This document shows, one piece after another, positions 6,738 to 12,219 of a DNA stretch of 12,219 nt (its first letter is position 1; every line of letters starts with the position of its first letter). The notes beneath the pieces were generated by a model, which searched no databases, was not told where the DNA came from, and worked only from the letters and a program-made list of their open reading frames with translations. Source of the DNA: Planctomycetes bacterium UBA2386 (GTDB taxonomy: Bacteria; Planctomycetota; UBA1135; UBA2386). The stretch is from positions 1 to 12,219 of the forward strand of contig DDSQ01000067.1 in NCBI GenBank assembly GCA_002343845.1, read 5' to 3'. Position numbers and translations under genes: made by a program.

Positions 6738-8696
6738 TCAATGCGGCGCGCCCCGGGGCTCGAGATCGACGAACTCGAACCAGTTGTTCCAGAACAGCGG
6801 GCGGCGGTAGCCGATCAGCCACGGCTGCGACAGCGCGGTCGCGGCCAGGTGCGTGCGCAGCTTGTATGGCATCCAGGCGACGGTCAGCCGCTTGGCCTCG
6901 TCGAAGGCAGCCTCCCGCTCGGGGCCGTCGGGCAGCGCGAGCAGCCGGGCGATCGTCTCGTTCATCGCCGGCAGGTCGAAGCGCGAGAGGTTGATGCCGC
7001 CGGCGGCCGCGCCGTCGTAGCGCTGCAGCCCCTGGAGGCCGTCGGGCGAACTCGCGCGGCCGCTGACCGACCACATCATCAGCTTGCCGGCCCGCGCGGC
7101 CTTGTACTGCTCGGGCCACTGCGCGGTGCGGAACGCTGCGCGCAGGCCGATCGCCGACAGGTCGCGTTGCATCAGTTCGTCGAAGCGACGCTGGTCGGTG
7201 CCGGGCTGCGTGGCGATCTCCAGCAGCAGCGGCCGGCCGTCGGGCTGCTCGCGCCAGCCGTCGCCGTCGCGGTCGGTGTAGCCGTACAGGTCGAGCAGCG
7301 CTCGCGCGCGCGCCGGGCTGTACTCGCTCATCTCGCTGCGCCACTGCGGGTCGTAGCCGCTGAGGTGCACGGCCACCGGCGACTGCGCCGGCACCGCCGA
7401 CCCGTGGCGCAGCAGCGTGACCTCGCGCTGCACGTCGATGGCCAGCCCGATCGCCCGGCGCAGCGCGACCTGGTGCGGCGCGTAGCCACCGACCAAGGGG
7501 TCGCTCATGTTGAACATCGTGTAGTAGGTCGACGGCATCACGACACGTTCGGCGCGAACGCCGCGCCGTGCCAGGTGCGGTGCGAGGCGGCCGCCGGGCA
7601 TGGCCACCGACAGGAAGCCGTCGGGCAGCTCGACCCAATCGGTCTCGGCGTTGAGAAAGGCCAGCCAGGTCGGCTGCTTCTCCTCGATGATCGCGATCTC
7701 GACGCGGTCGACCATCGGCAGCCGCCGGCCCTTCAGCCGGGCGAGCAGCGCCTGACCCTCGGCGTCGGCAGCGGCCGGCTCGGCGGCGTAGCGCACGTCG
7801 CGGTAGCGGGGGTTGCGCACGAGCACGATGCGCGACGCGCGTGTCCACTCGGCCAGCATGAAGGGACCGGTCCCGACCGGTGTCTGCATCGACAGTTCGC
7901 CGACGCGCTCGATGACCTCGCGCGCGACGGCGCCCATCGAGGCTTCGGCCAGCAGCTGCGGGAAGCGCGGCCGGCCCGCGTCGAGCCGGAAGCGCAGCGT
8001 GTAGCGGTCCACGAGCTGCAGGCCCTCGAGCGGGCGGTCGTAGTCGAAGGGCTTGCGCTGCTCGACGGCTTCCCGTCGCAGCGCCGCCAGGCCGCTGATG
8101 CCGGCCTGCTCGAGCGAACTCCAGTTCGGGCTCTTCGTCGCCGGGTCGGCCAGGCGCTTCAGGCTGTAGGCATAGTCGGCGGCGACGAGCTCGCGCGGGC
8201 GGCCGGCGAAGGCCGGGTCGTCGGTGAAGAAGATGCCCGGGCGCACGCGCACGGTCCACGTGCGGAAGTCGGCCGACGGCTCGGGCATGGCGGCGGCGGT
8301 GTTCGGCCGCAGTTGCACCGGGCGGGCCAGCGGGTCGTACTGCAGCAGGGTCTCGAAGATGTGCGACGTGACGCGCAGCGAGCGCACGTCGCCGATGCGG
8401 GCGGGGTCGAAGCCGGTCTCGCTCTCGCTGGCCAGGCGCAGGACCTTCGGCGCCACCGGCGATGGTGCCGGTGCCCCAGCCGTCCCAGCGGCGGGCGCCG
8501 CCTCCGCTGCCAGCGTGACGAGCACGGCGAGCACGGCGAGCACGGCAGCAGCCTGCGCCAGGCCCCGCGCCAGGGTGCGCCGCAAGGCGCGGCGCGAGGC
8601 CGGCGTGGCGGGTGTCCGCGGCGGTGACAGGCCGCGCCCCGCATGCGGGGGCGCGGCGGGGGCGGGGCCGCGGGTCGGCGGGGCACCGATGCTCAT
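6738..8696 (-). CDS. family 5 extracellular solute-binding protein (peptide-type ABC transporter)
   Basis: The 652-residue product is a periplasmic SBP_bac_5 protein of the type that binds peptides or related solutes for an ABC importer. Signs are VLRLASESETGFDPARIGD near residue 85, SHIFETLLQYDPLARP, an RTWTVRVRPGIFFTDDP segment, TPVGTGPFMLAEWTR and a C-terminal NNWFEFVD. An export signal follows a long proline-rich leader: basic SRRALRRTLAR at 34-44, a hydrophobic stretch to about 63, then AEAAPA as a likely cleavage area. The SRRALRR run weakly resembles a Tat motif. There is no lipobox cysteine. DRDGDG at 475-480 looks like a calcium-binding loop. I chose the ATG at 8696; an upstream TTG (8810) would place the start in the promoter region of the divergent gene. 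No permease or ATPase gene is adjacent. It probably leads a four-gene minus-strand unit with the LD-carboxypeptidase. Confidence 0.87.
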   Translation of the reverse strand: MSIGAPPTRGPAPAAPPHAGRGLSPPRTPATPASRRALRRTLARGLAQAAAVLAVLAVLVTLAAEAAPAAGTAGAPAPSPVAPKVLRLASESETGFDPARIGDVRSLRVTSHIFETLLQYDPLARPVQLRPNTAAAMPEPSADFRTWTVRVRPGIFFTDDPAFAGRPRELVAADYAYSLKRLADPATKSPNWSSLEQAGISGLAALRREAVEQRKPFDYDRPLEGLQLVDRYTLRFRLDAGRPRFPQLLAEASMGAVAREVIERVGELSMQTPVGTGPFMLAEWTRASRIVLVRNPRYRDVRYAAEPAAADAEGQALLARLKGRRLPMVDRVEIAIIEEKQPTWLAFLNAETDWVELPDGFLSVAMPGGRLAPHLARRGVRAERVVMPSTYYTMFNMSDPLVGGYAPHQVALRRAIGLAIDVQREVTLLRHGSAVPAQSPVAVHLSGYDPQWRSEMSEYSPARARALLDLYGYTDRDGDGWREQPDGRPLLLEIATQPGTDQRRFDELMQRDLSAIGLRAAFRTAQWPEQYKAARAGKLMMWSVSGRASSPDGLQGLQRYDGAAAGGINLSRFDLPAMNETIARLLALPDGPEREAAFDEAKRLTVAWMPYKLRTHLAATALSQPWLIGYRRPLFWNNWFEFVDLEPRGAPH

Positions 8697-8839
8697 GGGC
8701 GCATTGGAACCGAAGCGTGCGGCACCGTCATCGGGGCGGCTGCCGGGGCCCCGACGGAGCGCGGCCGGACAGTCGGCCGTGGGGGATCGATCCGAGGTGT
8801 CCGGCAGCAAAGGGCGTGGCTGCCTAGAATCCGGGCGCC
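8697..8839. promoter_or_regulatory. divergent intergenic region between binding protein and TetR genes
   Basis: These 143 bases must hold the promoters of both divergent genes. Visible are a perfect palindrome GGATCGATCC (8784-8793), distant arms GCCGGAC (8764-8770) and GTCCGGC (8799-8805), and a stem TCGGGGC (8731-8737) with GCCCCGA (8748-8754) in the binding protein leader. I see no convincing promoter for the minus-strand gene. None of these repeats matches the operator at 9520-9538 beyond the short core GATCG. Confidence 0.45.
8825..8830 (+). promoter_or_regulatory. -10-like box of the TetR gene
   Basis: TAGAAT lies 9 bases before the ATG at 8840. With a start of transcription about 7 bases downstream, the mRNA would have almost no leader, which fits the absence of a Shine-Dalgarno. 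No good -35 hexamer is visible at 16-18 bases upstream. Confidence 0.4.
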
Positions 8840-9454
8840 ATGAATGCCCCCACAGTCCGTGAGCGGATGCTGCGCGTGCGCGAAGAGGCCATCGTCGACG
8901 CGGTCAACCACCTTCTGGTGGACAAGGGCTACGACCTGATGACCGTCGACGAGGTTGCCGCCGCGGTGGGCATTGCCAAGGCCAGCCTGTACAAGCACTT
9001 CCCGTCCAAGGAGGCGTTGGCGGCGGCCGCCATGGTGCGCACGCTGCAGCGTGCGCAGGCCTTCCTCGCGCAGCTTGCCCTCCAGGACCTTGGCGCGGCC
9101 GCGCGGCTGAAGGCGGTCGTGCGCTGGATCATGCAGATGCAGTACGACGGCGCGATGCCGTCCCTGCCCTCGGAGAACTCGACGCTGCGCTCGGTGTTGA
9201 CCGGGGACAGGGCCTACGTGCAGCTCCTGATGGAGGTCTCCGAGGTGCTCGGCGGCTGGATCGAGCAGGCGCAGCGCGATGGTGACATCGACCGCCGGTT
9301 GCCGCCCGACGTCGTGCTGTTCACCTTGTACGCCCGCGCCTGCGACCCGGTGCTGCCGATCCTGAAGGCCGGCGGGCAGTACGAGCGCGAGCAGGTCTTC
9401 GAGTGGTTGCTCGGCACCTGTTTCGACGGCCTGGCCGGCCCGCGCCAAGGCTGA
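8840..9454 (+). CDS. TetR/AcrR family transcriptional regulator
   Basis: This 204-residue protein has an N-terminal TetR DNA-binding domain at about residues 15-60, with TVDEVAAAVGIAKASLYKHF as the helix-turn-helix and the family-typical LYKHFPSKEAL. The rest is an all-helical ligand-binding and dimerisation part without recognisable ligand residues; WLLGTCFDGL near the C-terminus is typical of dimer helices. Such proteins usually repress neighbouring genes until a small ligand releases them. The gene diverges from the binding protein gene and stands 85 bases before the FAD/DUF1365/methyltransferase operon. The promoter of that operon holds a perfect palindrome of TetR-operator size (9520-9538), making it the most likely target. 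No comparable palindrome is seen at its own promoter, so autoregulation is not evident. The start has no Shine-Dalgarno; translation may be nearly leaderless. Confidence 0.9.
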   Translation: MNAPTVRERMLRVREEAIVDAVNHLLVDKGYDLMTVDEVAAAVGIAKASLYKHFPSKEALAAAAMVRTLQRAQAFLAQLALQDLGAAARLKAVVRWIMQMQYDGAMPSLPSENSTLRSVLTGDRAYVQLLMEVSEVLGGWIEQAQRDGDIDRRLPPDVVLFTLYARACDPVLPILKAGGQYEREQVFEWLLGTCFDGLAGPRQG

Positions 9455-9501
9455 GGCTGCGCAATCCCGCCACGACAATGTGGTCTTCGCAGTAGACTGA
9501 C

Positions 9502-9531
9502 TTGAACACGATGTGAACTGATCGGTATAGT
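9502..9531 (+). promoter_or_regulatory. sigma-70-type promoter of the FAD/DUF1365/Cfa operon
   Basis: TTGAAC (9502-9507) and TATAGT (9526-9531) are separated by 18 bases. Each is one or two mismatches from the consensus TTGACA and TATAAT, unusually good for this GC-rich window. Transcription would begin near 9538, about two bases before the ATG at 9540, so the message would be nearly leaderless. Two TGAAC pentamers (9503-9507 and 9514-9518) are 11 bases apart, one helical turn. Confidence 0.65.
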
Positions 9532-9538
9532 ACCGATC
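9520..9538. promoter_or_regulatory. perfect palindromic operator over the -10 box
   Basis: GATCGGTA-TAG-TACCGATC is a perfect inverted repeat with 8-base arms and a 3-base centre. It contains the whole -10 hexamer and ends one base before the base preceding the start codon. Its size and position fit a TetR-family operator that blocks RNA polymerase. A TetR gene ends 65 bases upstream. I found no second copy in the window. Which protein binds is an inference. Confidence 0.7.
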
Positions 9539-9539
9539 C

Positions 9540-10973
9540 ATGAAAGTCACGTCGTTGCCTGACCGGACTCCGGTCTCCCCTCCGGTCGGCCGTCGTCGGC
9601 GCGTCGCGGTCATCGGTGCCGGCATCACCGGCCTCGGGGCCGCCTACGAGCTCTCGAAGCGTCACGACCTGCGCGTGACCCTCTTCGAGAAGGCGCCGAC
9701 CTTCGGTGGCCACGCGCACACGGTGGACCTGACCCTGCCGGGCCCTGACGGACGTCCGGTCACCCACGGGGTCGACACCGGCTTCCTCGTCTTCAACGAG
9801 CGCACCTACCCCCGGCTGATCCGCCTGTTCGGCGAATTGCGCGTTCGCGTCGCGCGCTCGGACATGTCCTTCTCCGTGCAGGCGCCGGCGGGCCTGGACG
9901 GACAGTCCCGGCGGCTGGAGTGGAACGGCAGCAGCCTGGACACGGTCTTCGCCCAGCGTCGCAACCTGCTGTCCCCGTCCTTCCTGTGGATGTTGCGCGA
10001 GGTGCTGCGCTTCAACCGCCTGGCCACGGCGCTGGCCCTGTCCGGCGAGGCCGACGCCCTGGCCGAGCCGCTGGGGGACTTCCTCGAGCGGCATCGTTTC
10101 GGCCGCGGCTTTCGCGAGGGGTACCTGCTGCCGATGATCGGCTGCATCTGGTCCTGCCCGCTGGAGCAGATGTTGCGCTTCCCGGTGGCCACCCTGATCC
10201 GCTTCTGCCACAACCATGGCTTGTTGCAGGTGGAGAACCGCCCGCCGTGGTTCACGGTGCACGGGGGCTCGCGGCACTACGTGCGGGCCATCGTCGAGCG
10301 CCTCGAGGACGCACGGGCCGCGACGCCGGTGCTCGGGGTCGAGCGCCGGGACGACGGCGTCAAGCTGCGCACGGCGGCCGGCGCCGAGACCTTCGACGCG
10401 GTGATCTTCGCCTGCCACGCACCGCAGGCCCTCGCCCTGCTCGGCGCGGCGGCCTCGGCCGATGAGCGCGCGGTGCTCGGCGCCCTGCGCACGCAGAAGA
10501 ACACGGCCGTGCTGCACACCGATGCGAGCCTGATGCCGCGCGAGCGCAAGGCCTGGGCGGCCTGGAACTTCGAACGTGCCGAGCCGCGGCTCGCCGCGTC
10601 GGCCGACCGCACGCAGGTCTGCCTGCACTACTGGATCAACCAGCTGCAGCCCTTGCCCTTCGCGCAGCCCGTGGTCGTGTCGCTGAACCCGCTGCGCGAG
10701 CCGGACCCGGCGCTCGTGCACGGCCGCTTCGACTGGGAGCACCCGGTGTTCGATGCCGCGGCGATCGCCGCGCAACGCTTGCTGCACGCCCTGCAGGGCC
10801 GCGAGCGGACCTGGTTCTGCGGCGCCTGGTGCGGCTACGGTTTCCACGAGGACGGCCTGTCGGCCGGGCTGGCCGCGGCGCGCGGCGTGATCGAGCATCT
10901 CGAGGCGCGGGCCGCCGTCGGCCAGGCTGCCGCAGGCGGCGCCGACACGACCCTGGAGAGGCACGCGGCATGA
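9540..10973 (+). CDS. FAD/NAD(P)-binding oxidoreductase, amine oxidase-like (COG2907 type)
   Basis: This 477-residue flavoprotein has the dinucleotide motif GAGITG (26-31), ribose-binding Glu50 and GGHAHT (56-61), followed by GVDTGFLVFNERTYP from residue 77, a hallmark of the COG2907 group. The C-terminal FAD-contact region reads WFCGAWCGYGFHEDGL (425-440). A Met-, Trp- and Cys-containing central segment, LLPMIGCIWSCPLEQM, is also typical. Its substrate is not proven. Neighbouring genes and recalled flavoprotein desaturases of the furan fatty acid pathway suggest it oxidises or desaturates a lipid acyl chain. It is first in an operon; its stop overlaps the DUF1365 start as ATGA (10970-10973). 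The ATG has no Shine-Dalgarno and lies almost at the predicted transcription start. It is not a carotenoid desaturase by any motif I can see, though the folds are related. Confidence 0.87.
   Translation: MKVTSLPDRTPVSPPVGRRRRVAVIGAGITGLGAAYELSKRHDLRVTLFEKAPTFGGHAHTVDLTLPGPDGRPVTHGVDTGFLVFNERTYPRLIRLFGELRVRVARSDMSFSVQAPAGLDGQSRRLEWNGSSLDTVFAQRRNLLSPSFLWMLREVLRFNRLATALALSGEADALAEPLGDFLERHRFGRGFREGYLLPMIGCIWSCPLEQMLRFPVATLIRFCHNHGLLQVENRPPWFTVHGGSRHYVRAIVERLEDARAATPVLGVERRDDGVKLRTAAGAETFDAVIFACHAPQALALLGAAASADERAVLGALRTQKNTAVLHTDASLMPRERKAWAAWNFERAEPRLAASADRTQVCLHYWINQLQPLPFAQPVVVSLNPLREPDPALVHGRFDWEHPVFDAAAIAAQRLLHALQGRERTWFCGAWCGYGFHEDGLSAGLAAARGVIEHLEARAAVGQAAAGGADTTLERHAA
10955..10960 (+). 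promoter_or_regulatory. ribosome binding site of the DUF1365 gene
   Basis: GGAGAG lies 9 bases before the ATG at 10970, inside the end of the preceding gene. It supports this start over the longer upstream open frame, which runs through the oxidoreductase gene. Confidence 0.6.
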
Positions 10974-11758
10974 CGGACGTGGCGGCTGCCGGCGCCACCG
11001 TGGCGTCCCCGGCACGTCCGATGGTCGCGCATGGCTCGGTGCACCACGCGCGCCTGCGCCCGGCCGAGCACGCCTTCCGCTACCCGACGCTCTTCGTGAT
11101 GCTGCCGATGCGGGCGCTGCGCCGCGAGCCCTGCGCCGCGCTGAACCGGGACCGGCGTGCGCTGTTCCGCTTCGACGACCGCGACCACGGGGACGGCGGC
11201 GCGGATGCCCTGGCCTGGATCGAAGGCCTGCTGGAGCGGGAGGGCATCGACGGCGTCGACGGCGAGATCTGGCTGCAGACCTATCCCCGGGTGGCGGGTT
11301 ATGCCTTCAAGCCGGTCAGCTTCTGGTACTGCCACCGTGCCGACGGCTCGCTGCGTGCGGTCGTCGCCGAGGTCAACAACACCTTCGGCGAGCGCCACTG
11401 CTACCTGCTGGCCGGGGCCGACGTCGCCTTCGGCGCGACCCTCTCGGCGGACAAGGTCTTCCACGTCTCCCCGTTCTGCCGCGTCCAGGGCGGCTACCGC
11501 TTCCGGTTCGCGCGCACGGCCGACCGTGTCGTCGCGCGGGTCGAGCATGTCGACGCCGACGGCCCCCTGATCGTCACGAGCGTCAGCGGCCGGCTCGAAG
11601 TGCTGGACGCCGCCGCCGTGCGCCGCGCCCTCCGCTCGGCGCCGCTGCTGACTTACGGCGTCATGGCCCGCATCCACTGGCAGGCGCTCGCGCTGTGGCG
11701 CAAGCGCGTGCCGTTCTTCCGAAAGCCCGCCGCGCCAGCGGCCCTGGTGACCCGATGA
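10970..11758 (+). CDS. DUF1365 family protein
   Basis: The 262-residue product shows the DUF1365 (PF07103, COG3496) pattern from end to end: HGSVHHARLRPAEHAFRY (21-38), WLQTYPRVAGYAFKPVSFWYC (101-121), EVNNTFGERHCYLL (134-147) and KVFHVSPF (162-169). The C-terminus TYGVMARIHWQALALW followed by a basic RKRVPFFRKP could touch membrane. No catalytic role is established for the family. It is regularly found between a COG2907 flavoprotein and a Cfa-like methyltransferase, exactly as here, so a part in modifying membrane lipids is the best guess. The conserved His, Asn, Glu and Trp residues would allow enzyme or lipid-binding functions. Both ends overlap neighbours by four bases (ATGA), so the three proteins are probably made in coupled amounts. 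Confidence 0.9.
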   Translation: MTDVAAAGATVASPARPMVAHGSVHHARLRPAEHAFRYPTLFVMLPMRALRREPCAALNRDRRALFRFDDRDHGDGGADALAWIEGLLEREGIDGVDGEIWLQTYPRVAGYAFKPVSFWYCHRADGSLRAVVAEVNNTFGERHCYLLAGADVAFGATLSADKVFHVSPFCRVQGGYRFRFARTADRVVARVEHVDADGPLIVTSVSGRLEVLDAAAVRRALRSAPLLTYGVMARIHWQALALWRKRVPFFRKPAAPAALVTR

Positions 11759-12219
11759 ACGCCCCGTCCGCCTCCACCACCGCCTCCCGCCGCAGCACCA
11801 CCGTCACCCCGCCCGGACGCGCGCAGCGCAGCCTGCTCGCGATGCTCGGTCGACTGAGTCACGGCACGCTGGATCTGCAGACGCCGTCGGGCCTGCTCCA
11901 CCACTTCACCGGTCGCGAGGATCCGGCCTCGGTGCGCGCGGCGCTCGCCGTGCACGACGAGTCGGTCTTCGCCCGCGTGCTGCAGCATGGCGACATCGGC
12001 CTGGCCGAGACCTTCTTCGAAGGCGCGTGGACGACGCCCGACCTGCCGGCGCTCCTGCGGCTGGGCCTGCTGAACCGGGAGAGCCTGGAACGGGCGATCT
12101 ACGGCAGCCGCCTCGCATCGATCGTCTACCGTGCGCTGCACCTGCTGCGGCGCAACACCCGTGCCGGCAGCCGGCGCAACATCCACGCGCACTACGACCT
12201 CGGCAACAGCTTCTACCGG
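11755..12219 (+). CDS. cyclopropane-fatty-acyl-phospholipid synthase family methyltransferase (N-terminal part)
   Basis: The frame stays open to the window edge, giving 155 residues of a protein that is usually about 400 long. It ends in NIHAHYDLGNSFYR, the conserved entry into the SAM-binding domain of Cfa-type methyltransferases (AHYDLGNSFY at 145-154). The part before it, with GDIGLAETFFEGAWTTPDLPALLRL, is the family's N-terminal lipid-binding domain. These enzymes transfer a carbon from S-adenosylmethionine to the double bond of a phospholipid acyl chain, making a cyclopropane or, in the furan fatty acid pathway, a methyl branch. The first 20 residues are Ser/Thr/Arg-rich. The ATG overlaps the DUF1365 stop as ATGA; a GGTGA four bases upstream is a weak ribosome site. 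The missing C-terminus prevents choosing between Cfa and UfaM-like activity. Confidence 0.88.
   Translation, partial: MNAPSASTTASRRSTTVTPPGRAQRSLLAMLGRLSHGTLDLQTPSGLLHHFTGREDPASVRAALAVHDESVFARVLQHGDIGLAETFFEGAWTTPDLPALLRLGLLNRESLERAIYGSRLASIVYRALHLLRRNTRAGSRRNIHAHYDLGNSFYR

Noticed and set aside
3377..6994. A 1205-codon open frame on the plus strand, and a similar 671-codon one at 6612-8627
   Set aside because: Both run antisense to four well-supported genes. The translations are low-complexity and Arg/Ala/Gly- or His/Gln/Val-rich without any family motif, as expected for stop-poor antisense frames in very GC-rich DNA.
8697..8810. TTG-started 38-residue extension of the binding protein
   Set aside because: It would fill nearly all of the divergent promoter region, has no ribosome site and adds nothing typical of a signal peptide.
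8693..9628. 311-codon minus-strand open frame covering the TetR gene
   Set aside because: It is antisense to a clear TetR-family protein, with no recognisable motif and repetitive Arg/His/Gln content.
10829..10969. Upstream extension of the DUF1365 frame
   Set aside because: It overlaps the end of the oxidoreductase gene and is Arg-rich with no homology. The ATG at 10970 has a Shine-Dalgarno and the usual ATGA overlap.

Overview
The window is very GC-rich, with codon third positions almost all G or C. Genes are tightly packed and start/stop codons overlap. The proteins resemble those of Burkholderiales (Rubrivivax/Leptothrix/Ideonella-like betaproteobacteria). This placement is an inference from base composition and recalled family resemblance, not from a search. 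I see no RNA genes, insertion sequences, CRISPR arrays or phage genes, so this looks like ordinary chromosome. No stretch longer than about 300 bases lacks a gene.

Layout. (1) Positions 1-1257, plus strand: the last 12 codons of an upstream gene, then a DauA-like FAD-dependent D-amino acid dehydrogenase. (2) 1346-2680, plus: a DUF1015 protein starting at TTG. (3) 2766-8696, minus: a run of four genes. In transcription order they are a family 5 peptide-type solute-binding protein, an S66 LD-carboxypeptidase, a ligase-associated metallo-beta-lactamase-fold DNA exonuclease and an ATP-dependent DNA ligase. Gaps are 25, 39 and -4 bases. (4) 8840-9454, plus: a TetR-family regulator divergent from the binding-protein gene. 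(5) 9540 to the window end, plus: a three-gene operon with ATGA overlaps, encoding a COG2907-type FAD oxidoreductase, a DUF1365 protein and a cyclopropane-fatty-acid-synthase-like methyltransferase cut by the window edge.

How the genes may work together. The last operon is the best candidate for a coordinated system. Similar FAD/DUF1365/Cfa-like clusters in other proteobacteria are tied to light or singlet-oxygen responses and to lipid modification such as furan fatty acid synthesis. Here its promoter carries a perfect 19-base palindrome that contains the -10 box and ends two bases before the start codon, with a TetR gene just upstream, so a repressor switch is likely. The exonuclease-ligase pair is half of a known four-part DNA repair module; the Lhr-like helicase and the phosphoesterase are not adjacent. 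The binding protein and LD-carboxypeptidase could both handle peptides, perhaps murein peptides, but that is only a contextual suggestion.
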